Assembly (NCBI GenBank): GCA_017590115.1
Contig: JAGGNK010013114.1
Coordinates: 1,736,001-1,800,000, forward strand
Direction: 5' to 3'
Source: Montifringilla adamsi
Taxonomy: Eukaryota; Chordata; Aves; Passeriformes; Passeridae
Length of the DNA: 64,000 bases
Part shown: in pieces, positions 60,995-64,000 of the stretch
How positions within the stretch are numbered: position 1 is the stretch's first letter
How the letters are laid out: each line of letters opens with the position of its first letter
Made by a program: the position numbers and the translations under genes
The notes under the pieces: generated by a model
Told to the model about the DNA's origin: nothing
Seen by the model: only the letters and a program-made list of their open reading frames with translations
The model's database searches: none

Positions 60995-63900
60995 AATATC
61001 AAATACCAATTCAATTAACTTATTACAAGGAATTCTGTTAATTACAGCAGCTGGCACTGTTTCTCCTTCAAGGCTGCCTAAAGAGGGCATTGTAAATTAA
61101 TCTGGGTAGCTAATTATCAACCTGTCAGCCCCTCATGCATCATCCTGTGTGAGCCCATGGTGTCACAGCTGGCCATGTGTTCGTTGAGGAAAAATCACTG
61201 CTGTAAAATCACACTGTGCATCTTACAAGGTGTATCCCCATCCTCAAGAGGCAGAGATTTCTGTTGCATGGGAGACCTCCGTGATGTCAGCAGCTCCCTT
61301 CCTGTGTGTTTGCCATGTACATTTTTGTTTCATCATACTTATATAGGCAACCTTGATGACAAGTGCATTTGCATGGATGTTTGCATATTGATGCACATTT
61401 ATGGTATCTGTTGCAACACTCTGGAGCAGTTTTACAGCTGAGGCTTGTCACAGGAATTAAATCTTAAGCAGATCACAAGACATTTGTGTTGCAGACTTGA
61501 TGTCACATTGTCTGTGCAGAGAAAGGCTGTCTACTTTTTCTTCTTTCTATGAGGATTTTCTTGTATATTCTCTGTTCTGACTATGGCTTTTCCAGTGATG
61601 ACTAACACATCTTCTAATACACAAAAATATTTTAGCTCTGTTTCCTGTCTTAGCCTTGGAAAGTTGGGAGGTTTTTTGTCAGTACCAATCAGGTATTGAT
61701 CCTTTAAGGGAAATATGACAATTCCATGTTTTTTGATGGGATTTAACCATTTCCAACTTTCATCACTGCTTTTCTGCCTTAATTTTAGACAATATGGTTT
61801 AATATATTAGACTTGCTCTTTACCTTGTTTGGGTAAGTAACTGCCTAAGTAACTACAGAAAACCACTGCAATGCTTTTCTCTGTGGGCTTGGGTTTACAG
61901 GAACTTTCACTGTACAAAATTTTATATATTTGACATCCTCTTTCATTTGGAGTAACTGGCTGCTGCTCTGCAGCGAAGAACCAAGCGGTGGAAAACGTTA
62001 GCTCCAGAGCTCTTCTGAAGCCACACATGAGAAATGTCATCTCTAAAAGCAGCTGCCCTTAGCAGTCCGTCATATGGGACACACAGGGCATAGCACAGTA
62101 CGGGGGCCCAGCTGAGTGATGGCACAGGGAGGTCTGCCCCACTTGTCATAAAGCTGAAGTGAAGCAAAGCCACCACTGGACACACTAACCAGAGTTTTTT
62201 GTGGTTCAGAGTGTTGGCCAATGACTTGGCAAGTGTCAACAAAAAATTGACCGACTCTGAGAAGTATTTCACACTGATTAAACTCATGGAGGTTGAAGCA
62301 AATATTGACACCTGCCCATCAAATGGTAGAGAGGGGAAGCAAGTGCGTTGCACTCCCATCATGGTTTTCACTTTAGCTCATTTCAAGTATAAACAGTTAG
62401 AATGAGCCAAAATATGTGGGTCAGTTTAATTGCAGCCATACCAGGTTTAAGGACTATACTGATTACATACTTTTTAATTGTTTTTTCCTAATATCCTCCT
62501 CACTGTTGCAATTTTCCCTTTTAGATTTTAATTTAGGTTTTGCTACTATTCCTTTGCCTGGAGGCTTGTTGCCTTTGCTGGTTTTACACTATTACTGTAT
62601 TAGATGACAAATTCATCTGCTAAAATGATTTATTGCTCCTGCTCACCGGGCAGTAGCAGTGCTCACTGAACAGACAGATTTGTCAATTTGTAGCACAGAT
62701 ATCTTTATCTTCCCCAGGTGCTCTGGAATGGGAAGTAGTGGAAGCATATTCGTGATTGCAAAAGAAAAATATCTCAAGGAACAAGGTGCAAGACAAATGA
62801 GTAGACAAAGGCAAAGGAGGGAAAACAAAGAAAAAGGATTTATTTTTCCTGTGTTATGAGATATAAACTAGTGGGATGAACTTAATTACTACGTCACAAC
62901 TTGGCTTGTGTCTGATGAATTGCTATTCTGGTCACTGTCCTTCTACTTGCTGTTTACATTAGCTGTCTTTTTCTTGTGTACTGTGGAGAAAATAAAAGAG
63001 ACCAACCAGGAGCAATCCCTGTGAAGGGTGCTGAAGTTTGGAGCTTATCTCTTTGCCTTGCACTTCCCTGCTCTCTCATACTCACCTTGTCTCTTCTATG
63101 GGTACAATGGAAGTATCATTAGATTGGTTTGGACCTTTGGATTTTATCTCTAGATTTTATTTTTAATGTGAACAGTGAAAAATTAATTATAATAATCAGT
63201 TTGCTTTCTCAATCATGGTGCAGTACCAACATCCAAAGCACAGATTCCTCTGATTGCTTGACAAAGATACACCCATTGTGTGACCCCTGATCAGGTATTC
63301 CTTTCCTGATCCATGCCCCCTGCATCCTCCTGCCAAAGTGTAAATGCTTTTATTTCTTGCAGCTCATTCTATGGAGTAAACCTTTGTGCCCGTATCATTT
63401 TGGTACAGTTAAGAAGAGGATTGTCAGCTATTTTTGGTTCAGGTTTGCTGTATGCTTTTTTTCCTGTATTCTTTCTGCATTTATTTTTCACTGGCTCAGG
63501 TTGAACTGAGTGCTTGAAATGGATTTTTAATTAAAACCAGAAAAATTTCTGACAGAAGATTTTTTTCTTGAAAAAACCTTTACATTGTCAAAGGTTAATT
63601 CACACCATAAAGTAGAAATAAACATTGCAAATATGTTCAGCTGTCACTGAGAAGCCTCTTTGGACAACTCTATTGAAAAACAGATTGATACGCTGAACAT
63701 TGGGATGGAATTGATTATTTTTTAAAGCAGCTCTCTATGGCAAAACAAAACAGTACATCATCATCTTCCAAATTAACTAAACAAATACAAAATAATGTAT
63801 GTGTTTCTCCAAGTGAATCCTATATGCATGAAATCAGCAAGTTGGTGTGATAAAGGATCAAGAGCTGGCACTGAGTTCACCAAGAATCGTGTGTTCAACA

Positions 63901-64000
63901 TCTCTGAAAGTAACACCATTATTTCTTCACTCGAATTTGAACTGATGTCAAAATGAGACATTTAAAATAAATGAGTGTTCTGCCATAGGTGTGGATAGAT
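60995..64000. other. Unique non-coding sequence to window end
   Basis: The longest frame is 142 codons (61943-62371 minus), overlapped by an open 68-codon frame on the other strand (62199-62405). Neither has recognisable motifs. A moderately CpG-containing patch lies near 62040-62130. AATAAAAG at about 62991 has no adjoining gene structure. No mobile element recognised. Confidence 0.45.

Noticed and set aside
61943..62371. 142-codon minus-strand frame
   Set aside because: It overlaps an open plus-strand frame, shows no domain and has no start or poly(A) context suggesting a gene. A translated search would be decisive.

Overview
This 64 kb window looks like non-coding nuclear DNA from a bird, most likely a passerine. 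It is AT-rich, has no supportable protein-coding gene, and carries CR1 LINE 3' ends together with several avian LTR families. The CR1 copies end in the octamer-type ATTCTATGATTCT tail and carry decayed reverse-transcriptase reading frames. The LTRs have TG...CA ends with compact TATA and poly(A) signals. The bird assignment is firm from CR1 plus LTR content. The passerine assignment is an inference from recognising LTR consensus types that are common in songbird genomes. Nothing identifies the neighbouring gene, so the window may be intergenic or intronic.

Layout: 1-1594 is plain AT-rich sequence, followed by an ERVL-type solo LTR (about 1595-2174). A small reverse-transcriptase remnant lies on the minus strand near 5.6-5.7 kb. 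A 5'-truncated CR1 (about 9036-9329) follows, then a compact LTR-like promoter/poly(A) unit (about 11644-11900). From 11.9 to 27.3 kb there is unique sequence with an A/C-only tract (14551-14690), a (TA)11 run and a 167 bp TA/CA compound microsatellite (22600-22766). The clearest mobile element is a 1,059 bp solo LTR (27328-28386) flanked by a perfect 5 bp duplication, TAAAT. An assembly gap (29624-29742) sits inside an AT dinucleotide run. A 285 bp A-to-C graded tract (30450-30734) is followed closely by a perfect 22 bp-stem hairpin (30956-31002).

The right half holds a three-copy minisatellite (35273-35356), a minus-strand CR1 fragment (37336-37490) close to a 689 bp minus-strand LTR (37732-38420), and a polypyrimidine run abutting a second CR1 subtype (42173-42505). 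Further on are a 296 bp solo LTR with a near-perfect 6 bp duplication (47687-47982), the longest CR1 copy (about 50901-52368, RT active-site Asp lost), and a recent 48 bp tandem duplication that runs into a T-loop hairpin (60869-60994).

There is no operon or pathway to describe. The LTRs lack internal gag/pol/env sequence and behave as solo LTRs, and the CR1 copies are dead 5'-truncated insertions. I found no convincing undescribed gene system. The most unusual local structures are the perfect hairpin at 31.0 kb, the strand-asymmetric A/C tract beside it, and the duplication plus hairpin at 60.9 kb.
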